A stretch of DNA of 64,000 bases from CAVORB01 sp963736235 (GCA_963736235.1 CAVTOR010000024.1:1-64000); one strand, 5' to 3'; counted from the stretch's first letter, positions 52,243-62,450 are shown. The notes: a model not told the origin generated them from the letters alone. Numbers and translations are program-made.

Positions 52243-54246
52243 ACTTGATAGCGCCTTTCGCAACCGCGCACCGCCTGGACGGATATCGGCGACACGCTGC
52301 TCGAGATCACGCAGGCCACTCCCTTCGCGACGCTGGCCGTAGCGAAGCGGAAGATAGAGCGCCATGAAGGCGTCTACCGACGGGCGCAGATCGGGACGCC
52401 GCTTGATTGCCCTTCGCGCGAAATCGGCCGGACCCTCCCCGGGGCCCCGTTCAAGGCCCGCGCGTTCCAGTTTGCGGCAGAAGCGGCCGTAGATCTTCTG
52501 CAAGGGGTCGCGCTGGCGGTCGGAGCGAAGCAGCCCGGTGACGATCAGCGCCAGAGCGATCGAAACGGCTATGATCATCGCTAACGCCAGACCGTACTGA
52601 CGCAGAAAACCGAGGCCGAAGGTCCGCAGCAGCCGATGCTGGCGCTCGCTGCTGTAGCCGAGCACCCAGTCGCGCCAACCCGCATCCAGTCCGTCCGCGA
52701 GCAGGCGCAGGTTGTGGATCCATCGCACGAGCATCGCCGACTCGTCCAGACGGAACCGGATGGGCGCTCCCGAGGCCAATCGGTCGAGCGCATCGAAGCG
52801 CTCGACGCGCTCCGGCGCCACCGCCGCGGTCGGATCGACCCTGATCCAGCCCTGACCCTCGATCCAGACCTCCACCCAGGCATGGGCATCCGATTGCCGC
52901 ACGATCATGTAGTCGCCGATCGGATTGGCCTCGCCGCCGAGGTAACCGACCACGACGCGCGACGGAATGCCCGCCAAGCGCATCAGCAGCGCGAAGCTGC
53001 TGGCGTAGTGCTCGCAGAAACCGCGCCGGGTCTCGAACAGAAACTCATCCGCCGGGTTGTCGCCGAGCCTGGGAGGCTGCAGGGTGTAGTAGAAGGGCTC
53101 GCGATTGATGAACGCGAGGGCGAGACGCACCAGGTCGGCAGGCGTGGACGCCTCGGCCCGCCAGGCCTGAACCCGGGCACGCATGCGCGGGCTGATGTTC
53201 TCCGGTAACTGCAGGGCGGCAAACTCCTGCTCCGAATCGAGCTCCCCCGTGTTATAGCGCAGGGCCGATACCAGTTGAAAACGCTTGACGGAGTTGATCT
53301 TCTCCGCGGCTACGAGCTGGAAATCCGCGGTGAGCTTGGATCCCGGCGGAGCCGCAACCGGAAGGTCGAGGGGAAACAGCCAAGGTTGTCCGCTCGGTTC
53401 CATCGTTATCGCGTATGCGATGCGGTCCTCCAGGCGAGCGGCGGCCGCGGGCGCGGATGGGAGACTGCCCTGCTCGGCTGGCTCCCAGCGCCTGCCGTCG
53501 GTGGTCCAGAGGACCGGACCCCGCCAGTACAACGCGTCGGCGTCCGGCGCAGGTCCGTCGAAGCGGACGCGGAACGCCGGCTCTCCGGACAGCACCAGAT
53601 CGCTCACCATTCCGGGCTCCATCCAATCCGACATCCCGGATCGCGCCTCGCCCTCGGCGCGGCCAAGGCTCCACAGCGGGGCGCTCAGGCGCGGGAAGAG
53701 CACGAACAGGATCAGGGCCAGCGGCAGGGCCTGCAGCGTCAAGCGTCCAGAGATGCGAAGCGCCGAGACCAGAGGGCGTGATGCGGTTCGGAAATTCACG
53801 TCGATCATCAGCGCGATGTCCGCGATCAGCAACGCACCAAGGTAAAGGGCCAATCCAGGCGATTGGTCGAACAGGAACTGCACGATCAACACGACCCCGA
53901 ACAGGATGGTCCCGAACCGAATCTCGCGGAGCGTCCTCGTCTCGACCAGCTTCAGCGCGAGCATGGTGGCGAGCAGGGCGGTGCCGCCCTCCTGGCCTGC
54001 CAGCGTGTGATAGGCCTGATAGACGTTCACTGCACCGGCCAGGGTGAGCGGGAACAGGAGCCACCTGCCGGGGGAGAGCCGCGGCCACCGCAGGGTGGCA
54101 AGCCGCAAAAGGACGAGGCCGGCGACGAAGGCGCTGACTTGCGGCGCGAGATGCGTGCTCAGCGGAAGGTAGGCGAGCGCCAGCAAACCGGTAAACGCCG
54201 CAATCTGATCGGTTCGGGGGCCGTCGGTCCTTGCTTGTTCACTCAT
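52204..54246 (-). CDS. Transglutaminase-like membrane protein (TgpA type)
   Basis: About 680 residues from ATG 54246. The N-terminal third has about six membrane helices with short loops (DUF3488 type, to about 210). A large periplasmic domain follows with the transglutaminase-like triad: Cys in RRGFCEHYASSFALLMR, His in SDAHAWVEVWIEGQGW and Asp in RVDPTAAV. One more membrane helix lies near 560, followed by a cytoplasmic DUF4129-like tail. Such proteins (TgpA in Pseudomonas) are linked to cell-envelope function, but their substrate is unknown. It starts within the DUF58 gene's end (8-base overlap) and overlaps mnmE tail to tail. Confidence 0.9.
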   Translation of the reverse strand: MSEQARTDGPRTDQIAAFTGLLALAYLPLSTHLAPQVSAFVAGLVLLRLATLRWPRLSPGRWLLFPLTLAGAVNVYQAYHTLAGQEGGTALLATMLALKLVETRTLREIRFGTILFGVVLIVQFLFDQSPGLALYLGALLIADIALMIDVNFRTASRPLVSALRISGRLTLQALPLALILFVLFPRLSAPLWSLGRAEGEARSGMSDWMEPGMVSDLVLSGEPAFRVRFDGPAPDADALYWRGPVLWTTDGRRWEPAEQGSLPSAPAAAARLEDRIAYAITMEPSGQPWLFPLDLPVAAPPGSKLTADFQLVAAEKINSVKRFQLVSALRYNTGELDSEQEFAALQLPENISPRMRARVQAWRAEASTPADLVRLALAFINREPFYYTLQPPRLGDNPADEFLFETRRGFCEHYASSFALLMRLAGIPSRVVVGYLGGEANPIGDYMIVRQSDAHAWVEVWIEGQGWIRVDPTAAVAPERVERFDALDRLASGAPIRFRLDESAMLVRWIHNLRLLADGLDAGWRDWVLGYSSERQHRLLRTFGLGFLRQYGLALAMIIAVSIALALIVTGLLRSDRQRDPLQKIYGRFCRKLERAGLERGPGEGPADFARRAIKRRPDLRPSVDAFMALYLPLRYGQRREGSGLRDLEQRVADIRPGGARLRKALSSSLSDTEAGEDPS

Positions 54247-55213
54247 GGCCAAATGCAGCGAGGGCCTCCAGGCAACGGTGCTTGTGGGCATCCCCATGTC
54301 CGATTGAAATGGTCCGGTTGGGCAAACGCAGGCCGAAGCTTAACCCGTTGTCCGCCGCGTCCAACACCTGTCGGCAGAGCAGGCTGAGCCGCACCTCCGT
54401 ATCCCCGGCCTGTAGCTGCTCCCAGTCGAGCCAGACCTGGGTTACCCGGTCGCCACCGAACTGTTTCACTACGAGCCCCCGTTCCCTGGCCAGGGCCTTC
54501 CAGTCCACGCGCCTGAGGGAGTCACCGCGCCGATACTCGCGCGGGCCGATGAACTCATCAGCGCCGACTCCGAGGTCGCCGACCGCGCTCGGGCGGTAGG
54601 CCGGAACCAGGGGGGGCGCGGGGCCACGCGGCGCCGGTCGCGGGTACACGGTCACCCTGGAGAGCGTGTTGGCGTACGACCAGGCCCGAAAAAGTCCCAA
54701 GGGGTAGCGGGTCTCCACCTCTACCACTCCTAGCTCGAGGAAGCCGCGTCGCGGCGCTGGGCGTCGGACGCCGATCGTGCGGCAATCCCCGACGGCGAGT
54801 TCGAGCGCAGGTGCGCGACCGCCAGCATCCTGCACGCGGAGGTCCGCGCGTTGGCGCTTTGCCTCGTTTCTCAAACTGACCGCGAAGGACGCGTCCTGCC
54901 CGGCGAATACGGGGGCGCCGCCGCGGGTTGCGACCGCCAAGCCCAGAAGATTGAACCAGGTGTGGTGCATTCCGACCAACGCCACCGATCCGATCAGAAC
55001 GGTGAACAGAAGCCCCAGGTTGTTCTGGTAGTTCAGCGAGCCGACGAGCATCAGCAGAAGAACAATGGCGAGCAGAAATCCGGCCCGTGTTGGCAGGATG
55101 TAGATCTGGCGCCGCCCGATCCGCGCCTCGCCGTGCGCGTCGCACGGCACCCTTCGAGCCCGCTTCGAGAACCACCCTTTCAGGCGCCCGCCGCCCCGCC
55201 CGTTGGTGGCCAT
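54239..55213 (-). CDS. DUF58 (von Willebrand-like) protein
   Basis: A 324-residue membrane protein from ATG 55213. Two adjacent membrane helices (about 44-82, GFLLAIVLLLMLVGSLNY and LLFTVLIGSVALVG) are followed by a beta domain and then the DUF58 signature YRRGDSLRRVDWKALARERGLVVKQF. DUF58 proteins sit beside MoxR ATPases and TgpA-type transglutaminases across bacteria and probably act with the ATPase in envelope assembly. The frame runs on upstream as far as 56200, but only because the moxR frame is shifted into it; the fusion is not real. Confidence 0.88.
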   Translation of the reverse strand: MATNGRGGGRLKGWFSKRARRVPCDAHGEARIGRRQIYILPTRAGFLLAIVLLLMLVGSLNYQNNLGLLFTVLIGSVALVGMHHTWFNLLGLAVATRGGAPVFAGQDASFAVSLRNEAKRQRADLRVQDAGGRAPALELAVGDCRTIGVRRPAPRRGFLELGVVEVETRYPLGLFRAWSYANTLSRVTVYPRPAPRGPAPPLVPAYRPSAVGDLGVGADEFIGPREYRRGDSLRRVDWKALARERGLVVKQFGGDRVTQVWLDWEQLQAGDTEVRLSLLCRQVLDAADNGLSFGLRLPNRTISIGHGDAHKHRCLEALAAFGHE

Positions 55214-55257
55214 CACCCCAGTCGCACTGCGCTGCCGTGCCAATGTCCCGTTCGCAC

Positions 55258-56200
55258 TCAGGGCACCGGAACGCCTTCGAGGATGTACTCCGCGATCTCC
55301 GTGTGTCCTGTCGGGCCATTGTCCTCGCCGCTCATCAGGCGGTGGGGGACGCAGGCGGGGAGCACCGCTTGTACGTCCTCCGGGATGACGAAATCGCGCC
55401 CCTCGAGCATGGCCCAGGCGCGCGCGCTGCGCAGCAGGCCAAGCCCGGCCCGGGGCGAAAGTCCGTGAAGAAAGCGGCTGGATCGGCGCGTGAAGTCGAG
55501 GATCGCGTAACAGTAGTCCACGATGGGCTCCGAGACGTGGATCCGATCCGCCTCCTTTTGCAGCGCGAACAGTTCGTCGCGGCTGAGCTCGGGTTCTAGC
55601 CGCGCCAGCAAGGACCGCCGGTCTTCCCCGGCCAGCAGGTTCTTCTCCTCGTGCGCGGATGGATAACCCAGGCGGATACGCATGAGGAAGCGGTCGAGCT
55701 GCGACTCCGGCAGCGGGAAGGTGCCGATCTGGAAGGTGGGGTTCTGAGTGGCGATCACGAAGAAGGGCTCGGGAAGCGTCCGGGTTTGACCCTCGACCGT
55801 GACCTGGCGTTCCTCCATCGCCTCGAGCAGGGCGCTCTGTGCCTTGGGGGTGGCGCGGTTGATCTCGTCGGCGAGCACCAGTTGCGCGAAGATTGGTCCT
55901 GGGATGAAAGCGGAAGCTCTCCTTGGTCCGCTCGTAGATCGAGGTCCCGATGATGTCCGCCGGCAACAGGTCGCTGGTGAACTGGATGCGGGAGTAGTCA
56001 AGCCCGAGCAGGCGTGCCAGCAGGTGAGCCAGGGTCGTCTTGCCCACGCCAGGGAGGTCCTCGATCAGCAGATGCCCGCGCGCGAGCAGGCAGGCGAGCG
56101 CCATACGCAGCGCGTGCTCCTTACCGAGGATGATGCCGCGGGCGCTGTCGAGAGCGGCCGTGAGCTTGTGGGAGGATACGGTGTTAGCGGGCAACGACAT
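55258..56200 (-). CDS. MoxR-type AAA+ ATPase (one apparent frameshift)
   Basis: A chaperone-like ATPase that matures partner proteins. The first frame (from 56200) has ARGHLLIEDLPGVGKTTLAHLLAR with Walker A and DLLPADIIGTSIY. Near 55910 the frame changes; the second frame continues GPIFAQLVLADEINRATPKA (Walker B), FFVIATQNP (sensor 1), and ELSRDELFAL, GLSPRAGLGLLRSARAWAM (sensor 2) to the stop at 55258. Removing one A in CATCCCAGGACC restores FHPGPIFAQL. Joined length is about 314 residues, the normal MoxR size. It is the first gene of the moxR-DUF58-tgpA unit. Confidence 0.9.
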
Positions 56201-56388
56201 GATGTGTTACTTCCGGACCGGGCGCGGAGTGCAAAAAACCTGTTATCCCAGCGCCTTGCGGTGCTCCGATTAGGGTAAACTTGGCGCCTTGAATTCCGCC
56301 CGCGGCGGCGTCTCGCCTCCCTCCCTTCGCTGGCGGGTGCGGTGCCGCGCGATGGGCGGGCTGGGCATCCCAAGCACTCACTTTCATC

Positions 56389-58269
56389 ATGTTCTCAGAA
56401 CAAACCTACGATGTCATCGTGATCGGTGGCGGCCACGCTGGGACCGAGGCAGCGCTTGCCGCGGCGCGCATGGGGGCGCAGACCCTGCTCCTGACCCACA
56501 ACATCGAGACCCTGGGGCAGATGAGCTGCAATCCGGCCATCGGCGGCATCGGCAAGGGCCACCTGGTGCGGGAGATCGACGCCCTCGGTGGGTTGATGGC
56601 GCGAGCCGCCGATGTGGCAGGTATTCATTTTCGCACCCTCAACGCGAGCAAGGGGCCCGCGGTGCGGGCCACGCGGGCGCAGGCCGACCGCCTGCTCTAC
56701 AAGGCCGCCGTGCGTCGGGCAGTCGAGCTCCAAGCGGATCTGGACGTGTTCCAACAGCCGGTCGATGACCTCCTGGTGGAGCAGGAACGCGTCACCGGTG
56801 TCGTGACGCAGATGGACCTGATCTTTCGCGCCCGCGCCGTCGTCCTGACCGTGGGCACCTTCCTGGGCGGGAGAATCCATGTTGGCCTCTCGAACTACGA
56901 AGGTGGCCGCGCGGGCGATCCACCGGCCAACGCCCTCGCTCGGAGACTACGCGAGCTCCCGCTGCGGGTCGACCGGCTCAAGACCGGCACCCCGCCGCGT
57001 ATCGATGGGCGGACCATCGACTATCAGCTCCTGGAGGAGCAGCCCGGCGATGTGCCCGTTCCGGTGTTCTCGTTCTTCGGACGTTCTGAAGATCATCCCC
57101 GCCAGGTGAGCTGCCACATCGCGCACACCAACGAGCGCACCCATGACATCATCCGCTCAGGTCTGTCGCGTTCGCCCATGTTCACCGGCGTCATCGAGGG
57201 CGTTGGCCCCCGTTACTGCCCGTCCATCGAGGACAAGGTGGTGCGTTTCGCCGACAAGGTTTCGCACCAGATTTTCGTCGAGCCCGAGGGCCTTACAACC
57301 CGCGAGATCTACCCCAACGGAATTTCCACCAGCCTGCCGTTCGATGTGCAGCAGGCGCTGGTGCGCTCCATGCGTGGCTTCGAGCAGGCACGCATCACCC
57401 GTCCGGGCTACGCCATCGAGTACGACTACTTCGATCCGCGGGATCTTACGCCCTCGCTGGAGACGCGCGCTATCGCAAGGGCTGTTCTTCGCCGGTCAGA
57501 TCAACGGCACCACGGGTTACGAGGAGGCCGCCGCACAGGGTCTGCTGGCCGGCGTCAATGCCGCGTTGCAGGTCCTCGGGACGGGAGCCCTGGTATCCGC
57601 GCCGCGATGAGGCGTATCTGGGCGTGCTGGTGGATGACCTGGTCACCCGCGGCACCAACGAGCCTTACCGGATGTTCACCAGCCGCGCCGAGTACCGGCT
57701 GCTGTTGCGCGAGGACAACGCCGATCTGCGGCTGACCGAGACCGGCCGCCGACTGGGGCTGGTGGCGGACGAGCAGTGGGGGCGTTTCGAGGTCAAGCGG
57801 GAGGCGATCGAGCGCGAGCGCCAGCGCCTGCGCGACCACCTGGGTGCGGCCGGCGGGAGATCGATGCGGCGCTGCTCTATCGCGTGCTGGGCGATGAGTT
57901 GCGGCGGGAGGCCACGGCGCTGGATTTGCTGGCTCGGCCGCAGGTGACCTATCGATCGCTGGTGCGAGTTGCCGGGCATGGGTCCGGGTCGTGGAGGACC
58001 CCAAGGTGTGCGAGCAGGTGGAGATCCAGGCCAAGTACGCGGGCTATATCGAGCGCCAGCGCGATGAAATCCAGCGTCAGCGAGCACAGGAGGCGCTGAC
58101 GCTGCCGCCGGACTTCGATTTCGATCAGGTGCGCGGCTTGTCAGCCGAGGTCCGCGAGAAGTTCAATTGTTCGCGACCGCTCACCGTCGGCCAAGCCGCC
58201 CGTATCCCCGGCGTTACCCCGGCTGCGGTGTCTCTGTTGCTGATTCACCTGAAGCGCAAGTCGGCATGA
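56389..58269 (+). CDS. mnmG: tRNA uridine modification enzyme MnmG (four apparent frameshifts)
   Basis: The FAD enzyme that works with MnmE on wobble uridine. ATG 56389 starts the frame with the FAD site VIGGGHAGTEAALAAARMG, CNPAIGGIGKGHLVREIDALGG and RMGFEQ-like SMRGFEQARITRPGYAIEYD. Further family pieces lie in other frames: INGTTGYEEAAAQGLLAGVNA (from about 57477), RRDEAYLGVLVDDLVTRGT with MFTSRAEYRLLLREDNADLRL (about 57580-57855), ALLYRVLGDELRREATALDLL (about 57858-57980) and VEIQAKYAGYIERQRDEI to the end. Each break is repaired by one base. Total length corresponds to about 627 residues, normal for MnmG. I read the breaks as sequence errors. Confidence 0.93.
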
Positions 58270-58326
58270 GCCTGATCCTGTTTCACCAGGTCTCGTGCCG
58301 TCGGCGTATCGGGTGATCTTGCGGCG

Positions 58327-58973
58327 ATGACCAATGGCGTCGATCGCAAGGACCAGGCCGCCCGCCTCGATCTGGGTCTGGCGCGGCTCGGACTGAATCC
58401 GGCCCCTGACCAGCGCGAACGGTTGCTCGCCTTCCTGCGGCTGCTCGAACGCTGGAACCAGGCATACAATCTCACCGCGGTGCGAGATCCTTGGGAGATG
58501 GTTCCGCGCCACCTCCTGGACAGCCTGTCCGTTCTGGCTTGCCTGCAGGGCGAGGCGATTCTGGACGTCGGCACCGGCGCCGGTCTGCCGGGGATTCCGC
58601 TGTCCGTGCTCGAGCCAGAACGGCATTTCCATCTGCTCGACAGCAACGGTAAGAAGGTACGTTTCGTGCGCCAGGCGGTGCATGGAGCTTGGGCTTGATA
58701 ACGTCACCGTGGTCCAGTCAAGGATGGAGTCGTATCTACCCGGAAGAAAAATTCGCTACCATTGTGAGTCGCGCGGTCACCGCGCCCGGTGGTCTGGTGT
58801 GCGCGGCGGCCCACCTGCTCGATCGCCCTGGACGCCTGCTCGCGATGACGGGGCGCCGGCCGGAGGGCGGGCTTGATGGCCTGGAACCGCGTCCGGATGC
58901 CGTACTGATCCATCCCTTGGCGGTGCCCTTCCTGGAGGGACAGCGCCACCTGATCGAAATCCGCTACCACTGA
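58327..58973 (+). CDS. rsmG: 16S rRNA (guanine(527)-N7)-methyltransferase (two apparent frameshifts)
   Basis: Methylates G527 of 16S rRNA with S-adenosylmethionine. The first frame has FLRLLERWNQAYNLTAVRDP, MVPRHLLDSLSVL and the SAM site ILDVGTGAGLPGIPLSV, then KKVRFVRQAV. At about 58680 the frame changes to MELGLDNVTVVQSRMESYL, and at about 58742 to EEKFATIVSRAVTAPGGLV, ending in HLIEIRYH. Joined length is about 215 residues, as expected. It lies between mnmG and parA in the usual order. Confidence 0.92.
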
Positions 58974-58980
58974 GGCAACG

Positions 58981-59769
58981 ATGGTCCGCACAATCGCCAT
59001 AGCCAATCAGAAGGGAGGCGTGGGCAAGACGACCACCGCCGTCAACCTGGCCGCATCCCTCGCGTCGATGAAGCGCAAGGTGCTGCTGGTGGACATGGAT
59101 CCCCAGGGCAACGCGACCATGGGCTGCGGTGTCGACAAGCACCGGCTCGACCACTCCACCTGCGATCTCATGCTCGGGGACCTTCCTTTCACGGATTGCG
59201 TGCAGCGGGTCCCGGAACCCGCGCCGGGCTTCGATCTGCTGCCGTCCAACAGCGACCTGACCGCAGCCGAGGTCGGCCTCATGGCCTCGCCCCAGCGGGA
59301 ACGCCGCCTGGCGCAGGTGCTGGCGGCGGTGGCCGGCGACTACGAGCTCGTCATCATCGACTGCCCGCCCTCGCTCAACATGCTGACGGTGAACGCACTG
59401 GTGGCGGCCCAAGGGGTCCTCATCCCGATCCAATGTGAGTACTACGCGCTCGAGGGCTTGTCCGCCCTGCTCGAGACCATCGATCAGATCCGCTCCAGCC
59501 GCAACAGCGGCCTGGCGATCGAAGGCATCCTGCGCACCATGCACGACCCGCGCAACAACCTCGCGAATCAGGTCTCGACGCAGCTCATCACCCATTTCAC
59601 CGAGCAGGTCTACCGCACCATCATTCCGCGCAACGTGCGTCTTGCGGAGGCCCCAAGCCATGGTCTGCCGGTCATGCTCTACGATAAGACCTCTCGCGGC
59701 GCGATCTCCTACCTGGCCCTGGCGAGTGAGGTTCTGCGCCGCAACGAGAAGCGCCAGGCTGCGGCCTAG
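58981..59769 (+). CDS. parA: Chromosome partitioning ATPase ParA
   Basis: The ATPase that moves ParB-parS complexes. It has 262 residues. The deviant Walker A KGGVGKTTTAVNLAASLA (from residue 11) has the signature Lys; A' is LLVDMDPQGNAT and Walker B is YELVIIDCPPSLN. There is no long N-terminal helix-turn-helix, so it is the chromosomal (Soj) type. It starts 8 bases after rsmG and precedes parB by 24 bases. parS targets lie in recF in this window. Confidence 0.96.
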   Translation: MVRTIAIANQKGGVGKTTTAVNLAASLASMKRKVLLVDMDPQGNATMGCGVDKHRLDHSTCDLMLGDLPFTDCVQRVPEPAPGFDLLPSNSDLTAAEVGLMASPQRERRLAQVLAAVAGDYELVIIDCPPSLNMLTVNALVAAQGVLIPIQCEYYALEGLSALLETIDQIRSSRNSGLAIEGILRTMHDPRNNLANQVSTQLITHFTEQVYRTIIPRNVRLAEAPSHGLPVMLYDKTSRGAISYLALASEVLRRNEKRQAAA

Positions 59770-59793
59770 CGGAAAACGGGGAACTGCAGACCC

Positions 59794-60702
59794 ATGTCCG
59801 TGAAAAAGAGAGGCCTAGGCCGCGGTTTGGATGCCCTGCTAGGGGGCGCGAAGGAAGAAGCGACTGCAGACGGCTCGGAGGCGGAGCCGGAGATCGGCGC
59901 GCAAGCCCCCGTCGTGGACCGCGTATCCGTCGTCCCGCTCGACAAGATCGAGCGCGGCCGTTACCAGCCGCGCCGGGATTTCGATCCGGACAGCCTGCGT
60001 GAGCTCGCCGACTCCATCTCCGCTCAAGGGGTCATCCAGCCGATCGTCGTGCGCCCCCTCGGCGAAGGCCGTTACGAGATCATCGCGGGCGAGCGGCGCT
60101 GGCGGGCGTCCCAGCAGGCGGGCCTTGCCGAGATTCCGGTAGTGGTGCGCGACGTGGACGAGCAAACCGCGATCGCCATTGCCCTGATCGAAAATATCCA
60201 GCGCGATGATCTGAACCCACTGGAGGAAGCGACCGCCCTGCAGCGCCTACTCGGCGAGTTCGGCCTTACCCACCAGCAGGTGGCCGAGGCCGTAGGCAAG
60301 TCGCGGACGACGGTCACCAATCTGCTGCGGCTGTTGGAACTCAACGACGACGTGAAGGGCTATCTGCAGGGCGGGGCCCTTGAGATGGGGCACGCGCGCG
60401 CGCTGCTTGGCCTAAAGGGCCCGCAGCAGAGCGCCGCCGCCCGTCAAGTGGTGTCGCGCGGGCTCTCGGTGCGCGAGACCGAAAAGCTGGTGCGGCGGCT
60501 GCAGCTGGAGGAAGGCAGTGACAAGCCGGCGGGAAGCCGAAAGCCTCAGATCGATCCCAATATCCGTCACTTGCAGGACGACCTGACCGATCGTCTCGGG
60601 GCACGGGTCCAGATCCAGCAGGGCGGCAAGGGAACAGGCAAGCTGGTCATCGAGTACAACAGCCTGGATGAGCTCGACGGCATCCTGGCGCACATCAAGT
60701 GA
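59794..60702 (+). CDS. parB: Chromosome partitioning protein ParB
   Basis: The CTPase that loads and spreads on parS DNA. It has 302 residues. It starts MSVKKRGLGRGLDALLGG, the usual ParA-contact peptide. The nucleotide-binding domain has YQPRRDF, QGVIQPIVVR and YEIIAGERRWRASQQAGL; the next box is LIENIQRDDLNPLEEA; and the helix-turn-helix is LTHQQVAEAVGKSRTTVTNLLRLL. The C-terminal dimer domain ends in a conserved LDGILAHIK. The expected target TGTTCCACGTGGAACA is found twice in recF. Confidence 0.97.
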   Translation: MSVKKRGLGRGLDALLGGAKEEATADGSEAEPEIGAQAPVVDRVSVVPLDKIERGRYQPRRDFDPDSLRELADSISAQGVIQPIVVRPLGEGRYEIIAGERRWRASQQAGLAEIPVVVRDVDEQTAIAIALIENIQRDDLNPLEEATALQRLLGEFGLTHQQVAEAVGKSRTTVTNLLRLLELNDDVKGYLQGGALEMGHARALLGLKGPQQSAAARQVVSRGLSVRETEKLVRRLQLEEGSDKPAGSRKPQIDPNIRHLQDDLTDRLGARVQIQQGGKGTGKLVIEYNSLDELDGILAHIK

Positions 60703-60769
60703 TGTCGCTTGCAATCGATCTTGTTGCATTGCATCATAAAATTTCTCTGATAGGCGGATTAAGTCCGCA

Positions 60770-60798
60770 TTGACCCTATATTCGGCGCCGCTTATACT
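60770..60798 (+). promoter_or_regulatory. Promoter of the atp operon
   Basis: TTGACC (60770-60775), 17-base spacer, TATACT (60793-60798), about 53 bases before atpI: a near-consensus sigma-70 promoter. Confidence 0.85.
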
Positions 60799-60850
60799 TC
60801 CGCCCCGGCATGGGAGGGGGCTTCCAAGCAGCGCCAACAAAGCGATACCG

Positions 60851-61238
60851 ATGCATCAAACGGATGCGCTGCAGGCCAAACGGGTGTTGGTCGCACAGCT
60901 TGCCATGACCCCGATCCTGACAGCTAGCGGCAGCGCCATTCGGACGGACTGTTGCGATGTCGGTGCTGATCGGGGCCGCCGTCTGTCTTCTGGCAAATGC
61001 CGTCTTCGCCTTCTGGGTGTTTCGCGGCTACCGGGCTCAGCGGCCGGACGAGTTGCTGATGAGGTTCTATGGTGCCGAGGTGGCCAAAATCGCCCTGGTG
61101 CTCGGCTTGTTCGCGGTTGCCTTCGCAACCGTCGATGGGCTGAACCTGCCGGCCCTTCTTGCCGCCTACTTTGCCGTGCAGGTGCTGCCGCCGTTACTCG
61201 CGCCGAAGTGGGGCGCATTTCCGAAACGTGAGAGATGA
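60851..61238 (+). CDS. atpI: ATP synthase subunit I (one apparent frameshift)
   Basis: A small membrane protein that helps c-ring assembly. The frame from ATG 60851 begins MHQTDALQAKRVLVAQLAMT and leaves the family pattern near 60945. The next frame (open from 60957) continues VLIGAAVCLLANAVFAFWVF, FYGAEVAKIALVLGLFAVAF and LPALLAAYFAVQVLPPLL with three membrane helices. Joined, it has about 129 residues, the usual AtpI length. If the shorter frame from 60957 were the true gene (93 residues), it would lack the first helix. It is the first gene of the atp operon. Confidence 0.85.
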
Positions 61239-61244
61239 TCACCG

Positions 61245-62114
61245 ATGGCTTCTTCTGAAACGCTCACCGCTCAAGAGTACATCAAGCACCATCTGACGAA
61301 TCTCACCTTCGGGAGCCATCCCGAGCATGGCCTCGGCTTCGCGCACACGACGGAAGAAGCCGCCGAGATGGGATTCTGGGCGGTCCACGTGGACACCATG
61401 TTCTTCTCCATCCTCCTCGGCGGCCTGTTCCTCTGGTTCTTCAAGAAGGTGGCGGACAATGTCACCTCCGGCGAGCCCGGCGCCGCACAGAACTTCGTGG
61501 AGTGGATTGTCGATTTCGTCGAGGAAAACGTCCGCGGCTCCTTCAGCGGCAAGAACCGCATGGTCGCGCCCCTGGCGCTGACCATCTTCGTCTGGGTCTT
61601 CCTGATGAACCTGATGGACCTGATCCCGGTGGACCTGATCCCCTGGCTGTTCCAGCATTTCGTGGCCCTGTTCGGCGCTGATCCCCACCACGTCTTCCTG
61701 AAGGTCGTCCCCACGACGGACCCGAACGCCACCTTCGGCATGTCCCTGATGGTCTTCATCCTGGTGCTCTACTACAGCTTCAAGATGAAGGGCGTCGGCG
61801 GTTTTGTCGGCGAGCTGACGCTGCAGCCCTTCGGCAAGTGGGGCATGCCGGCCAACCTGCTGCTGGAAGGCATCAACCTGCTCTCCAAGCCCGTCTCGCT
61901 CTCCCTGCGACTATTCGGTAACCTGTACGCGGGCGAGATGATCTTTATCCTGATCGCGCTCATGTACGGCCACAACATCGTCCTCAGCATCGGGGGCGGC
62001 CTGCTGCAGTTGGCGTGGGCCATCTTCCACATCCTGATCATCACGCTACAGGCATTCATCTTCATGGTGCTGACCATCGTCTATCTCGACATGGCGCATC
62101 AGGAACACCACTGA
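61245..62114 (+). CDS. atpB: ATP synthase F0 subunit a
   Basis: The stator channel subunit of the F0 motor. It has 289 residues with five or six membrane helices. The essential Arg lies in LSLRLFGNLYAGEMIF, and the last helix carries LQAFIFMVLTIVYLDMAHQE with the conserved Gln. An N-terminal periplasmic-side stretch (about 1-45) and the WVFLMNLMDLIPVDLIPWLF helix are typical of gammaproteobacterial AtpB. It starts 6 bases after atpI. Confidence 0.97.
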   Translation: MASSETLTAQEYIKHHLTNLTFGSHPEHGLGFAHTTEEAAEMGFWAVHVDTMFFSILLGGLFLWFFKKVADNVTSGEPGAAQNFVEWIVDFVEENVRGSFSGKNRMVAPLALTIFVWVFLMNLMDLIPVDLIPWLFQHFVALFGADPHHVFLKVVPTTDPNATFGMSLMVFILVLYYSFKMKGVGGFVGELTLQPFGKWGMPANLLLEGINLLSKPVSLSLRLFGNLYAGEMIFILIALMYGHNIVLSIGGGLLQLAWAIFHILIITLQAFIFMVLTIVYLDMAHQEHH

Positions 62115-62160
62115 TCCTTCGTTTCTCAATCTAGTCTCACCTACCGTCAAGGGGGAAATC

Positions 62161-62395
62161 ATGGAACTCGCACAAGCAGTCGTCTTTCATCGCCGCCGGT
62201 CTGATGCTGGGTTTGGGCGCGCTCGGCGCCGCGGTCGGCATCGGCGTCCTCGGTGGCCGTTTCCTGGAAGGCGCCGCCCGCCAGCCCGAGCTGATCCCGA
62301 TGCTGCGCACCCAGTTCTTCATCGTCATGGGTCTGACGGACGCCCTGCCGGTCATCTCGATCGCCATGGGTCTTTACCTGATGTTCGCTGTCTGA
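62161..62395 (+). CDS. atpE: ATP synthase F0 subunit c (one apparent frameshift)
   Basis: The proteolipid of the rotor ring. ATG 62161 starts MELAQAVV. At about 62180 the frame must change to read FIAAGLMLGLGALGAAVGIG and then FIVMGLTDALPVISIAMGLY to the end MFAV. The ion-binding acid is Asp in GLTDALP, as in E. coli, which suggests proton coupling. Joined length is about 78 residues, the normal size. An essential gene broken near its start is most likely a sequence error. Confidence 0.93.
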
Positions 62396-62450
62396 CGACG
62401 GTTCCGGCCCCGGCCGGTACCCTGTCTCTCGTCCGACACGAGGCAAAGGC

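Noticed and set aside
54239..56200. A 653-residue MoxR-DUF58 fusion protein
   Set aside because: The middle of the frame (about 55215-55910) is non-family sequence, while the proper MoxR continuation runs in the next frame. A one-base shift near 55910 creates the apparent fusion.
61382..61397. A third parS site (GGTCCACGTGGACACC) in atpB
   Set aside because: It keeps the CCACGTGG core, but the flanking TT/AA pairs that ParB needs are changed, and it is explained by the coding sequence.
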